A DNA stretch of 64,000 nucleotides from Cotesia glomerata (GCF_020080835.1 NC_058158.1:23387639-23451638); one strand, 5' to 3'. Positions 23,891 through 35,900 are shown, counted from the stretch's first letter. Notes: generated by a model not told the origin, from the letters alone. Translations and numbers: made by a program.

Positions 23891-25806
23891 ATGGCTCCAC
23901 TGTCTAGAAATGCTACAGGGACACAAAAACAGCCCAGATGGAAGAGAACGGACAGCCGAGCAACGTTTCTATAAAGAGTGGAGGACCTATTGCTCCCGTG
24001 AATACTCATGCTTACCGAGAAAGGATCAACTCTCTACCGACCGTCACCGACTAACAATCGCCAATGGAACGGCTCGATAGCAATATCGAAGAGTTAGCTG
24101 ATTTCATCAAGGACAAAAAAAGTCTCCATCATGAAATCAGAAAATTGGTTACGTCCATTGCTACGGCATATAGGCTGGCCAACAAATCACCAACGCCGTC
24201 GGCGACAACCACTCAAACATCTTCGAGGATGACCACAAAACAACAGCTACTTTTGGTCACTCCTGAGAAACCACCACACCAAGGAAAGGAGAACGAGAAG
24301 AAGTAGCTGCTGTCCACGCCCAGTCCTTCCTCAGCAATTGACAAGTCAGCACAGAAAAAGACAGCCCAGGACGATACCAGGACCGAAGTGACTCGGCAAA
24401 AGAAAAAGAAGAAAACAGAACAGGAGCCAGCAGCACAATCTACTGAAGCCCAAAACCAGCCAAGTAAGGGTGGCTCTAAGAAACCGAGGAGGAAGAGGAC
24501 AAGAACAAAGGCTGTGCTTGTCCAGCCAGCTGAAGGGCAAACGTAGAAGAATATGTGGTGAGGCTTTCGCCTACCTCCGAAGAGACCGATTCCTGGGCTC
24601 AAAAAAGCTATACTCGCACGTATATTTGTCCTATTCCCACCATAGCAAAAACACAGTCAAGCTCACGGACAAGAAAAAACCTCTGCTCTCTTGTGTTTAT
24701 ACAGTCATTAAGCAGAATTGCTGAAGGGTGAACGTACGCCGATCTACTCAAAGAAATCAAGGCCAAGGTTAACCCAACAGAGACTGGAGTAGACATAAAG
24801 TCTATCAAACAAACGAAGCGCGGGGGCGTTTTTCTAGAAATGGGTCGCAAGACTGAAGACACGGCTGCGATAAAAACAACAACCACTAACATCGGTACAG
24901 TCAGAACGCTTACACCAAAAACAACGATCGAGATCCTTGACGGATGGAATCTCTACCGAGAGCGACGGTCCGCGAAGCACTCAAACATGACTTTAACGCC
25001 AGCCTGGAGATAAAACTTGTGAATTTGACAAAACCTACACCACGAGGCAATCGGGCAGCCTTCTACGAGATAGACGAGGCAGTCGCGATCAAGATCCTTG
25101 ACAAGGCCGGTATAATGATCGGATGGGTTAACTGCCGCGTTCGCCCAGTTGTAAAACTAACACGCTGTATCAGATGCCTCAGATACGGGCACGCGACGAA
25201 CTCCTGTAAGGGGCCTGACCATAGCAAGTGCTGTTTTAAATGCGGGGGAGAAAGCCACAAAGCTGTAGACTGCGTTGAACAGCCAAAGTGCTTCCTCTTT
25301 ACACCCGACGAAGAAGCTCCAGATGGCTTATGTCATATTTAAGGCTCCGGGCTTGTAGGGCATTCCGCACTGCACTTGCCGAAGCTACGAGAGGGCAGAA
25401 ATGACGCGCATACTACAAGATAACCTGAATAGGTGCGCCTTGGCGCAAAACTTGCTGCGCCAGCGTGTCTTTGAAGATAAAATCGACGTCTGCTTTATCT
25501 GCGAGTAATATCTAAACATCGAAGGTAAAACATGGTTCGCAGACGAAACTAGCACGGATGCAATTTGGATTGTGAACACAAAGAACGTTACCGCCAACAA
25601 AGGTGTCTTTGAAAGATCCCCCCCCCCTCCTCGTTTAAAAAAAAATACATACATACAGACATACAGACACTATCGTAAAAATCGTCAGAGAAGCTTCCTA
25701 GGACCTCAAAACGTCGAGATCTGATGAAAACTCGTTTTTCGAAAAGCGGGGTAAAACCAATAACTTCCTAATTTTTGAAAATTTTCAATTTTTTAGTGGG
25801 AAGTTA
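23664..25806 (-). repeat. X repeat copy X3 (partial), split at (AC)n by LINE B
   Basis: The left part, 23664-23890, starts within X (TTTTTGAGATTTTTCAAAATC) and ends in about 78 bp of (AC)n (23812-23890). The right part, 25646-25806, resumes ATACATACATACAGAC, AAGCTTCCTAGGACC and ends TTTAGTGGGAAGTT. X2 and X3 are tail to tail. Confidence 0.85.
23891..25645 (+). mobile_element. R1-clade-like LINE copy B (ORF1 plus start of ORF2), inserted in (AC)n
   Basis: It starts directly after (AC)n with CATGGCTCCACTGTC, matching LINE A at about 14668, so it is 5' truncated to the same family. ORF1 fragments follow: a basic/coiled-coil part (24064-24550, several frames) and a gag C-terminal part at 24944-25342 with two CCHC knuckles (CIRCLRYGHATNSC and CFKCGGESHKAVDC). 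The first codons of ORF2 follow from about 25400 (MTRILQDNLNRC..., with a TAA near 25507). The endonuclease then stops abruptly and a CCTCC...TTTAAAAAAAAA 3' tail follows, so nearly all of ORF2 is deleted. Confidence 0.8.
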
Positions 25807-26305
25807 AAAAAGTTTCTTATCCCAGAATTGTGAAAATCTGTATGGAGATACTTCATCACGATTCTTAGGCCAAACTTGCTCAAAACTTGAACCAAATTGC
25901 TACTAGGGTAACCGTAGAAAGACGGTAACGTATTGTATTTGTACGATAAATTACAGTGGTTTTCCGTAATTTTACCGCACTCTACTGTAATATGGATCCC
26001 TCAGGGACAGGAATGGTTCCAATAATGATATAGGAATCATTCCCATACTATTATAGGTATGGTTCCCATAATATATGGGAATAGCTTCCATATCATTATG
26101 GCAACTATCAAATAACTGGACAAACTTTCAGAGAGCTTTCATTATTCTTACACGCACACATCCATGCGTGCGCGCATAAATGTCATTTTACTCTTCTATT
26201 AACGAAAATGTTTATCAATAATTTTGCGTTGCTTATTGAATTCATAATGGTTAATGATCGCCTTAACGATTGATATGTTTTGATTTATATAATAAAATAA
26301 ACATA
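25807..26305. repeat. Intergenic DNA with two short palindromic-motif arrays
   Basis: At 25915-25995 there are ACGGTAAC/TTACAGTGG/CCGTAATTTTACCG units like those of the 4985-6440 element. At 26003-26110 there are GGAATCATTCCCAT/GGTATGGTTCCCAT/ATGGGAATAGC units forming a run of imperfect palindromes. The rest is AT-rich without a gene. Confidence 0.55.
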
Positions 26306-26446
26306 TTACTTAATTAATTTTTTCCAATCTGTAATTTTTTCGAAGTCAACCTCAAGGCTCTGAGAACTGTTTGATAAAGCTGATTTCGTGAAAGCTTCAT
26401 ATTTTTCATTTGCGTTAATTTGAAGTGATGAAGATCTAGCATTCTC
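26306..26446 (-). CDS. Possible terminal exon of an unidentified host gene (47 codons)
   Basis: On the minus strand a good acceptor (TTTTTGTTTTAG, AG at 26448-26447) is followed by exactly 46 open codons and TAA at 26308-26306. The peptide is mixed and non-repetitive (…NEKYEAFTKSALSNSS…, …FEKITDWKKLIK), unlike the low-complexity shadows around it. I do not recognise the protein. No upstream exon could be linked: the sequence above it is a LINE 3' fragment and repeats. Chance is possible for a frame this short. Confidence 0.4.
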   Translation of the reverse strand, partial: ENARSSSLQINANEKYEAFTKSALSNSSQSLEVDFEKITDWKKLIK

Positions 26447-26499
26447 CTAAAACAAAAATGTAAAATTTTTAATTAAATGATTGAATTTTCGTTTTAAAA

Positions 26500-26632
26500 A
26501 AAATCTTTATTTATTTATTTATCAAACAATGAACCCAACAGCATAGCCAATAGCAGGGTTCCATGCAAGTAAAGGTGTACACAGTATGTAGTATACAATA
26601 GAAAAAACAAAAAAAGAAAAAATACACTAGTC
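26500..26632 (-). mobile_element. 3' end fragment of the 9.5-11.5 kb LINE family
   Basis: On the minus strand it reads CCTGCTATTGGCTATGCTGTTGGGTTC..., then (AAAT)n. This parallels CCTGTTATTGGCCCTTTTGGCTGTTGGGTTT followed by (AAAAT)n at 11430-11505. Only the 3' UTR and tail are present. Confidence 0.6.
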
Positions 26633-26639
26633 ACAAAAA

Positions 26640-27410
26640 TTAAGGGATATGAAAAAAATTCCAAATTTTTGGGTGATTTTCAACGAGCTGTAACTCCGAG
26701 GAAAATGATCGTACAGAAAAAAAAAGCAAATTGTACTTCGTGTCTAGTTTTCAGATATAATTATAAAAATTTTTTGTCATGTCCGGGTTTGGAGAAATCC
26801 TAAGAAAACTACCGAAAAAAATTTTTCCAAATTTTTTCTCGTCTAAAAAAAGGTCTACGAGCTTCAAAAAATTTTTACCATTGTTTCTTTCAAAAGCTCT
26901 TTTAGAAAATTTAATACCCTTCAATTTGACGTAATCATAAAGCCTGTACGATGATTTGCCGCGGAGTTATCGTCAATTGAAGGAAAAAAGGTCTTTTTGA
27001 CTTTGATAATCAATAACTCTGGAAATAATGACTGTATAGGAAATCTGAGGAGGGTTTTGAAAACTGCACGATATTCTCTATAAGAAACTGTAGACAGCTT
27101 TTGAAAAAAAGCTGTTTTTTTTTTAAATTGAAAACTCGGACTAAAAAAAAGACAAAAATTCGCATAATGAAGGATATTTGGATCACTTGGTATAACTTTG
27201 GATAACATGGATGAACGAAAGATATCGTCAGTAATTTTTCAATCTCAAAGTGTCGCCTAAAATCCCTGAAAAATTCGAAGCGCTGTGATTTTTTTTTCAT
27301 AGTGCCCCAAAGCTTCAAATTCTTCGTTTTCGCAAAAATCACCATTATGAGCAATTTTGCAATTTTTATTCATTTTTTCGATGAAAAAAATTTTTAACTT
27401 TCCGCTAAGA
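26640..27410. other. A/T-run-rich repeat-like DNA, no gene seen
   Basis: Short homopolymer-rich open frames only. A piece of the X terminus (AACTTTCCGCTAAGAAAA) sits at 27393-27410, immediately before the T2-like inverted repeat. Confidence 0.4.
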
Positions 27411-27785
27411 AAATAATATAAATAATATAGGGAAAATTTTTTTTCGCTTTCTACTCTATTTTTCGGTATTAAAAAAATTTTTATAGAAAAAATGACAATA
27501 CAGATTTTATAGGAAATTAAATTTGCTATAAAAAAGTTCCTTTGAGCAAACACTCTCCGACCAAAAGTTTTCAAGTTCTAGAGCTGAAAAGGTGGATGTT
27601 AATAATAATTACACCGGCACACAAAAAAAATTAAGTAGAATGTGCATTTGACCGGACCTACCTAAGGGTACGTATTTTGCTCCGCTGAATCCGAATTCGA
27701 GGTCAGTTTGACCCCTACACCCTCGAAATTTCGAGAAAACTTCAAAAAACCGTAAAAATGATGAAAATTGGCAGTTTTAATGATA

Positions 27786-28471
27786 AAAAAATTAGGAAAA
27801 CGGTTGACCCTGAAGGCCATCCCTGCAACTTCCCGCTAATTCCATACTTAGGCGCTTAAAATTGCACCAATGATGTTTTTGAGCTCTTCGAGCTTAAAAA
27901 TACAATTTATGGGTTGTTTTGAGCTCGCCGAGCTCAGAGATTGTTTTCCTATGCTTTTGAGCTCTTCGAGCTCAAAAGTCTGATAGAGATTTGATAAGAC
28001 ACTATTTTTTGAATTTTTAAACCGCAATAACTTTTGAATGAATAAACCGATTTTCACGCGGTTGGCAGCATTCGACGCAGTTTTTCAAGACTCATAAAGA
28101 ATCTCAAATTTTGAATTGATCGCGCTAGGAATTTCGGAGTTATTCCGAAAAAACACTTTTTTTTTCTTTCGTTCACGATATCTCTCGAACGAATCAACCG
28201 ATTTTGACCGGACTGGTGACGATCGACGTGGTTTTCAAGGTTAAGAGCTAATTAGTTTTTGGAATTGAACCATAAAGCCGTTTAAAAGTTATTCCAAAAA
28301 AACCACATTTGAAAAAAATTTTTTTTCCAGTTTTTTAAAGATTTCTCAAAATCTATTGATCTGAATCGGTCCAAATAGTTTTCAAAATCTAAGTTTGGTC
28401 AAGCCCTTTCGAATGGCATCAACCGCGATGAAATCGGTCAAGCCGTTCAAAAGTTATAAGCGGTTCACATA

Positions 28472-28539
<68 letters not shown>

Positions 28540-28694
28540 TACAGACACCGTGACAACCTCACGGGGATAGTTAGGGAAGCTTCCTGTGACCTTCAAACGT
28601 CGAGATCTGATGAAAACTCGATTTTTGCAAAACGGGGTGAAAACAATAACTTCCCGATTTTTGAAAATCTTCAATTTTCTTAGCGGGAAGTTAA
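27786..28694 (-). repeat. X repeat copy X4, uninterrupted
   Basis: The full order can be read here: ATTAGGAAAACGGTTGACCC, GAGCTC-rich part, CAATAACTTTTGAATGAATAAAC, CGTTCACGATATCTC, AAGCCGTTCAAAAGTTATAAGCGG, (AC)n, ACATACAGACACC, AAGCTTCCTGTGACC, CGTCGAGATCTGATG, and the terminal palindrome AACTTCCCG...GCGGGAAGTT. No open frame survives across copies. This copy defines the empty state of the LINE target. Confidence 0.9.
28476..28534. repeat. Unoccupied (AC)n tract within X4
   Basis: About 59 bp of uninterrupted AC repeats at the position where LINEs A, B, D and E sit in other X copies. Confidence 0.95.
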
Positions 28695-29860
28695 AAATGT
28701 TTTGGAACTAAACTAAGCGTGATTTTCATGTATTTCGATCCTCTGAATATGAATCGAAACTTTATTGAGACCACGAGCCATTTCAAATGTGAAGAAATCA
28801 CACAAAACTCTCGATAATTCCGAAAAAATATAGTTTTCATGATAAAAAAACTTTTTCTGGTCCAATTCAGATAAAATTTTATATCTTTTGATGTCTTCAA
28901 TTCGCATCTTAATTTTTTTAATCTATTCACCCTCTAAAGCTGGAAAAATTCGAAAAAATTGTAAAAATTACCATTCATAACAGAAAAAAAATCGATTGAA
29001 CATGATTTAATGCCTAAAATAAATACTCTATAACGTAGATATATCAAATAACTTGAAATCTGGGAAAAACACAAGACATAAAAAGATAGAAAGAAATGAT
29101 TTTTACGAATCCTAAACTTTCCTTTGTTTGTATCGCACTCTTTTATCCTCAAATGATCTTCGTAGTGGATTCCTCTTTCGTTTACGATTTTCTTCGTTAA
29201 ATTTTTATTTAACAATGGATCTAAAAATTTATTAACAAAACAATTTAACAACTTTTAATCACACACTCACTCACACTATCATCAACTATAGCCTACTAAC
29301 GGCTAACCAGAACTATTTTATTATTCTGCACAAGGAACGCACTGTGTGACAGAGGTCGTCTAACCTACTAACGGCTAACCAGAACAAGACTTGACTAACT
29401 AACGCACTGACTAAACCTTTAACTATCAACAAGACACCTCGTACAAGGAACGCACTGTGCACGAGGGCTCATCAACCACACACTGCTACAGGAGCCTCAG
29501 CCTAGTGAACGCAGCGTAAACCAAGACTATCTGTAGCTCACACACATACCCCTTCAATACCTAGCCAACGAAACACCTCGCACAGAGAACGCAATGCACG
29601 AGCAAACGCTGTTAACACTCACACACTCATAACCCACGTGTCCTCACACACACACTGATTTTACTTTACTTAATTTTTGACTTAGAAAAGTTATTACAAA
29701 ATTTTAATATCAGACAATTATGACATTAAATTCTTACTTAATAATTTCAGTCATTAGCTAGCAATTAATTTGTAAAATATTTTTACAACTAATAATTTAA
29801 TTCCCAAATTTTTGAACTAAAACCGACGCCTATATTTATTCCAATTCAATCACGAGTTTA
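28695..29860. other. AT-rich DNA with a degenerate AACGCACTGTG-type motif
   Basis: No gene. At 29280-29640 short phrases recur irregularly (CTAACGGCTAACCAGAAC twice, AAGGAACGCACTGTG twice, GAACGCA several times), suggesting a decayed tandem repeat or LTR-element leader. Confidence 0.4.
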
Positions 29861-29864
29861 ATAC

Positions 29865-30866
29865 TGTTATGTCCGAATTAATTATAATTAAATAATTATT
29901 GGTAGAGTGGGTCTTGAGGAGGCTCGGACACGTTTTTAGATAGATTTTCTCTGGTAGACAAGCTACAAGAGTTTTATTTTTATTGTGGATTTCGAACGCC
30001 TCCTGGTAGCCAGGGTTCCCAACGGCGAATAAAGAGAAGTCGATAACAGAAACTGAACTTACAGTCGTCCCTTATGAATTTTATTGTTGATTTGAATTTT
30101 AGCTGTCGATCGGTAGATCCTGGATTGGTTTCTCTTCCTTCTCTCGTGGTTGAGATCAATGTAACGAAAGAGGTTCAGGAACTAATCTTAGAAATGATGA
30201 ATACCACGATATTCGGAGTTTTAATGTTTATTCAATATTTAGCCCTACAGGCCAGACGCACTCTATGCACAATATTTTACTTAGTAACTATTCACTTATA
30301 ACTATATTTTATGATTAATAGTGTTTTGTTATGAGTTCGTGAACAGAGTAACGACTCCGGCAGATACTTAGATCTGCCGTTAATTAAATAATAGATCGAA
30401 CGGTTATAATTTAGATAAAGATATCACTACGGACAACGGGGCCCTCGATCCAGCTCGAAGAGCACACTGGCGCGGTTCGTAGAAGATATAATTTAAAGAA
30501 TCAAATGAGACAATAGTGAATTTAGAATTTCGTATAAGCAACCTAGTGCTTTATACTGCCTCGTACATAACGCGGTACAAGGACACACACGGGTTCTACG
30601 AGGATATCTTCCCTCGTATTCTTTAATAAAAGACAACGCGCGTCTCGCAGTGTTTTGGATTTTTAAGCACTTGGGTCGAGGCTTTAGAAGGAAATTTAAT
30701 TTTGTTATTGGTCTAAAATTGCAAATTTGACAGAACGTGGACATAGTGTGCTCAAGGCGTGATTGAGGTGTTGTCCAAGTGATTGTCCCTTAAAGTGCAA
30801 GCGCTGCACTTTTCGTCGTGAGGGCAGAGACCCTGTGTGTTATATGAGGCAACGCCGGATATAACA
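29865..30866 (+). mobile_element. Solo LTR, 1002 bp, with 4 bp target duplication
   Basis: Begins TGTTATGTCCG and ends CCGGATATAACA, an imperfect inverted pair with TG...CA ends. It is flanked by ATAC on both sides (29861-29864 and 30867-30870). No internal retrotransposon region follows, so this is a recombined solo LTR. A 4 bp purine/pyrimidine-alternating duplication fits gypsy-type integration. Orientation is inferred and could be the reverse. The 75-codon frame inside (30074-30301) is not considered a gene. Confidence 0.75.
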
Positions 30867-30870
30867 ATAC

Positions 30871-31199
30871 TCAACATTAAATAAATTTTCAGGAAAATTC
30901 GACGTATAAATTTATTCCCATTTCAACTCGTAATTTTATTATTAATATAAAATTAATTCTTGTAAAATTCATCAATTAATTTTAACCAAAAATTCCCGGA
31001 ATTAATATCCACGCTGTTAAATAAATTCTAAGAATTTTATCAATGATGATATTAAATTAATAAATAAATTTCTAGAACTTAAGTTCAGTATAAAAATAAC
31101 CACGTGGAATTTTCCAATTAAATAAATGATTAATAAATAATTTATCTCAATATAAAATAAATTAACGAAAAATTATCCACGGTTAAATCAACCTTAAGA
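30871..31199. other. AT-rich flank, no gene seen
   Basis: TAATTAAAT-type sequence between the solo LTR and the Mutator-like element. The same composition resumes at 33530. Confidence 0.4.
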
Positions 31200-33526
31200 G
31201 GGTATTCTAGTCTAGAGGTCTGAATTTCGAGCGTTTTTTGGCAATTAATATAAAAGAAGCAGTTAATATTTTTACTATACAATTTTTTATCATTTGTTTA
31301 TTGATATTTCAAGAATACAAAAAAATACATTTCAAAAAAAAAAAAATAAACTTTCAAAAAGATATGTCCTTGAAGTAGAGAAAAAAAAAAGGCCGTGTCC
31401 TCGTGAAAAGGATTTCTCCTTTTGTATCCATCTGAAAAAAAAAAACAATGCCAAATTATTGATCAGTACAAATGTCATTGTCGCACAAACCAACAAAACT
31501 TGAAAAAAAAATTTTTTTCACAAAATGGCGGCTGTTTAAAAATAGAAGTCAATTTTTTTACTCATTTTTCAACTTCCTCCAATTTTTTAAAATATTACAA
31601 ATTTGAAATTTTCAATTTTTATTGGTTAGTGCGAAAGCGAGATAATTGAAGAATATTCATGCTAAATTTCAAGTAAATCGGCTGATTAGAACCTAAGATA
31701 TCTGCATCACTGTATCGAAAAAAGTAGTTTCGAGAAAAACGCGTTTAAAGTTTAACGTTCAGTTTCAGGCAGCGTAACTGATAAAATAGTACGTATAACT
31801 TACATTCTCTTAATCAGCCATCCCAGCTTCATACATTGGGCCTTCCTCTACTTCATATTGACTGTTTTCAGCATTTCTCTCTGTATAACGAGCAGTTCTT
31901 TCCTCTTTTGAAGCATCTGAAGCTCGAACCTCAGACCGTTCAATCCTTACTGCGTTGCGCCTAACAGCAAACCCATGGGATTCTAGACCTATTTTTATTC
32001 CCATTAGACTCATTATTTGTAAAATAGGATAAAAGCCTTCATTGAAAATGCAAACTGCTAAACAATTAGCAATCTCAATTGTCTGGGACCCGGCATGGAT
32101 ATGTTTGGGTGCAAATGTCCATATTAAAGAGTTAAGTGACTCGTTCTTATTTTGAGTTTCTCTGCCCAAGCAACGTTCTAATAAAGAATCATCTGATGAG
32201 CATTCGTAAATAGGTTTCATAACTTTTAAAATCTTATCAGTTAGAGGTGGATTTTCATGGTGAAAGTCATCCTCAGTTCCTTCGGCCGCTGCTTTCTGCC
32301 ACTTGCACCAGCTGTCTGGTCCAGGAGGGCAATTCATGTGCTGAGGCTTCTTATCGTTGAAGTTTTATGCGTTGAAATTTTATGCAAGTACGTGGCCCAT
32401 AGTTCTTGTTTCATATCTTCAACGGATTCAGGATGACGACGGATAGCTAATCCGTAGTACGCAGACAACTGAGTGATTACTTTATCAGTCAATTTACCAG
32501 CACCCTTACCACCAATTCCACTATTTTCTTTTTTTGCCTTCTGGAGACGCGATCCCATACGTTTTTGGACGTGTCCAACACATTCTTTTTTAATAACAAC
32601 AGGGTTACTTTTGTAAGGATCTATATTAAGAATACCTTTAAAAGTCTTTGAGTCGCCATCTCCGATATACTTCACATATTTTACTCCATGCTTTTCTTCG
32701 GATCTACTAAACATTTCCACCACTGCGTCAATTTCCATCTTCCCAGCACTTCCTTGATGATTTATTGCGCAAGAATCTTCGTGTTCGTTATACCAGTCTT
32801 CATAAGCACTGATGTCTTTTTTTTTATTCTTCCAATAATTGCACATATTCTTCCAATAGTAGCACATATTATCGTTAGTGCAAGAGATGAAAAAACAGAA
32901 CAGAATTCCAATATACAATAACCAAAATTATAGTCAATGAGAATTTCATCGTCATTTGAACTTTTCAACTTTGCAGCTGATGCACTAGTAAAAGATAAAT
33001 CTTCTTCCAAAGTATGTTGATTACCGCTGAACTTCCGTTTTCTTGGTTTACCTGGACGATGAGGACTTTTCCTCGAACCTTTTCTATCCATATTAGAAGA
33101 ATCAGCAAATATTCACTTTGATTTTAAAAGAATATCACAAAAATGCACGCGTAACTTCTCACTTACTTATACTTTTTCACAGCTTCGAGGTTTACATGGA
33201 ACTAACTCAAACTAAAAACAAATTGAGTATAGATTCTTATCTAATACGCTAAAATGACCTTCAGACTATTGATATAGTAAACTAAAAGTATATGACAAGA
33301 AAGAAAGAAAGCTATTCATACTCAGGTAGCCCGGACCGCCCGTAGTCTATTGTTGCAGTCGTCCGCTCAACCCGGTCTAGTTGCCACGACACTAAAACGG
33401 CTGTAACTTTGAAAATAATTTGAATTTTGAAAAATCCTTTCAAGGAGATATTTTTGAATATCTAAACTATCGAATTATGAAAAAAAAATTTTTTCATTTT
33501 TTTCAAAATTCTAGACTAGAATGCCC
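31200..33526 (-). mobile_element. Mutator-like DNA transposon
   Basis: The ends carry inverted repeats GGGTATTCTAGTCTAGA (31200-31216) and TCTAGACTAGAATGCCC (33510-33526). They enclose a Mutator-like transposase pseudogene on the minus strand. The flanks (CAACCTTAAGA and CCTAATTACG) do not give a clear duplication. Confidence 0.7.
31810..33091 (-). pseudogene. Mutator-like transposase, deleted and frameshifted
   Basis: From the minus-strand ATG at 33091 there is a basic N-terminus (SRKSPHRPGKPRKRK), then a segment disrupted by a local duplication of the ATTCTTCCAATA...GCACATATT unit near 32825-32870. The core domain follows (32334-32770): YIGDGDSKTFKGIL, KKECVGHVQKRMG, LTDKVITQLSAYYG, all hallmarks of the metazoan Mutator-like transposase domain. 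A small duplication plus a one-base loss near 32340-32370 shifts the frame before CPPGPDSWCKW, and the C-terminal part continues to 31810. The protein is shorter than usual because a large N-terminal segment seems deleted. Confidence 0.75.
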
Positions 33527-33595
33527 CCTAATTACGCCAAAATTCAGTAAATCAATTCTCGATAATTAAGATAATGTTAAATAATTATTTCCTTG

Positions 33596-34416
33596 TAATA
33601 AATAATATTAATTAATAATTATTCAATTGTTCTTAATAATTTGTCGAGTAAAATAATTGCCAGGAATTTGCGCACTCAAAATAGACGCCAAGTATTCGTT
33701 AGTGCGTAGTGACTTTGACCTTGGGTACAAGTTAACTGCGTTGTAAAATTCGACCGACGCTTACCTGATCCGTGAGAAGACAAAGGAACTTTCTCGAAGA
33801 ATTTATTTCTCGGTTTTATTTTATTAAATAAAATATTTGCAAATAAACCGATTTTTCAGATGTTCCAAATTATCAATAATAAATCGAGTAAATTATTATT
33901 ATAAAATAAATTCTCACGACAATTAACACCGCAACGTCCTTGAGCAGTCCTCGGGTAAAAGCCCCCTTGAGGGACGCTCAACGGCAACTAACGAATCAAA
34001 ATCAATTACAATTAAATAATTATTGAACTAATATTAATTATATTGAGAATAATTAATCAGAGGAGAAGTAAACCGAGTATAAACCCCGCGGTCCACTCCT
34101 AGACCACAGAGTAATTATTGATACCTTGTTGAATATACGACGATCTAAGTCACTACTCGAGATTGGAGTCCTAGATGTTATTGGCTTCTGTCGTCTCGTA
34201 ACTACTCCGGGGATCGGTCCCTCTTGATTTCTGTGGCACACTGTCTGGCGGTTACATTACTTCTCCCCGTTGCAATGCACGGCTCACCTAAATAATAACC
34301 CCAAACTACCCCCTCCCACTCTCTCTTTAGGCCCGAAGATCGAGGCGCGCCAGTGCTGCGTCTAACAGTTATCGATCTCGGGGACATCGATTCAGAGTAA
34401 TTTTACCCTATTACAC
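33596..34416 (-). mobile_element. LTR-like segment (tentative)
   Basis: Read on the minus strand, a purine tract GGTGAGGGGGAG is followed by TGTAATAGGG, and about 820 bp later by TATTTATTACA, giving TGTAATA/TATTACA ends. A purine tract directly before TG is typical of a 3' LTR. It shares the phrase CACTGGCGCG with the solo LTR at 29865. No target duplication or coding region supports it. Confidence 0.35.
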
Positions 34417-34879
34417 TCCCCCTCACCAGACCAGCACTTGGGTGTATCGATCTTCAACCTCTTCAGGACCAAAAGAAAACATAACTACCAGAAGACGAGG
34501 TCCATTGAACTAATTACCAGTCCTCGTCATGGTCCAATGGATGCAGGTATTGGGTTCATTGACGTAGCCGTACGTTGGATCAGGAACCGTGATTAATAAT
34601 CCTGGTGGTGCCCTTTTGTTTATTAATTAGATTTCATTTTTGTTTAGTTTATTATTTTAATTAATTTAATTTAAGGGGCCAATTGAGCGGCATAAAAACC
34701 CGATTCACATTATTTACAATAAACGCTGGAAAGTTGTTAAATTGTTAATTCTAGAGAAGACATTTTGTATTTAGCCAATAAAGATAAATTTTAATTCATA
34801 ATTACTATGAAATCATAATGTCAATGAACTAAAATTCAAATTTGCGAATGGCCAAAAATAAACAAAAATAATTATAAAA
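34417..34879. other. AT-rich DNA, no gene seen
   Basis: If the LTR-like call is right, this would be internal retroelement sequence; otherwise it is the 5' part of T2. Confidence 0.3.
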
Positions 34880-35900
34880 CAGGATTAGATGATTCTATAT
34901 TAGCCTTGATTATACGACATAAAAAAGACAGTATTCTGATTTTTATTTCCCAACAGCTGCAGGTATGTAAAAAAAAATAATTTCTTCTTCCATATTTCTA
35001 TTATTGCATATTCATAAACAAAATTTTCTTTTTGTAGGAAAATCAACCACGTGATGATTATCGGGAGCTACTCGAACTAGCGTCAGTGTTTTTGGGGAGC
35101 CATCTCACGGAAAATACTACTTTTAAAGCTCCTGGACCGACACGTAATGCCCGATGGCTTTCGAAAGCCATTTATTGCTTGAAATTTTTTCTGTTTCAGG
35201 AACAATTTTCTCTTAGCACAGAAGAAAGCCAAGGACTCCGTCATATATGTATTTTTATACGATTATTGTATTTAAAAGCATGGTATTGCCTTTGTCAATT
35301 CAAGACCCGCGACAAGATTTAGAATTTTTCAAAAATTTATTGCAATACAAAACAATCAATAAGAAAATTTCAGAAGCAACGACAAAAAAATTTTGGGGCT
35401 CATCTTTGGTATTTGTCAGAAGAACTTATTTGTTTATCACTTTTTGATAATATTGTAAACTCAGAAATTAAAATTAAAATTATCGAATCAATAAATCAAA
35501 AAGCTAGCGAAAGTACGAATTTAAAACGTGTTAATTAAAACGTGTTAATATAAAAAAAGTCAAGATTGATTGTTTCATCACGAAAAATTTGAATCATTTT
35601 GCATCGAAAAAGTCGATATTTCTATTTGAGCAATTTCAACTTCCCACTGAATTTTTAAAATTACATCCAGATCAATGAAAATCTAATAAAGATTATAATA
35701 CGTGCTTAACATTTTTAAAAAATTTACACGTTGTAAATGATACGGCTGAACGAGGAATTCAATTAATAGAATCTTATAATTGGAGTTTAACTTATAACAA
35801 AGAACAGAATCAATACTTATTACAAGTTATGGCAATGGATAGAAAACAATTTTCCAATGCTAATAAAAAAACATTAATGTTACCAACTCAGAAATGAACG
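34880..35900 (+). pseudogene. T2 transposase C-terminal half, T1 relative
   Basis: An exon ending FISQQLQ at 34962 has a GTATGT donor. The intron is 34963-35037 (acceptor TTTTTGTAG), and the next exon resumes ENQPRDDYRELLELASVFLG. This aligns with T1 (…FIENQLK | NHHPRNDYKEFLELSCIFLG) at the same phase-0 intron position. Further shared blocks are FKAPG…ARWLSKA.YCLK, ICIFI, and VNDTAERG.QL near 35735. Frameshifts occur near 35290 and 35400, and stops elsewhere. N-terminal exons were not found, so this is a dead fragment. Confidence 0.75.

Noticed and set aside
29280..29640. CRISPR-like array of repeated phrases
   Set aside because: Spacing and repeat length are irregular and the genome is eukaryotic; a decayed tandem repeat explains it.
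31190..33540. A TTAA or 9 bp target duplication for the Mutator-like element
   Set aside because: Left (CCTTAAGA) and right (CCTAATTACG) flanks do not match well enough.
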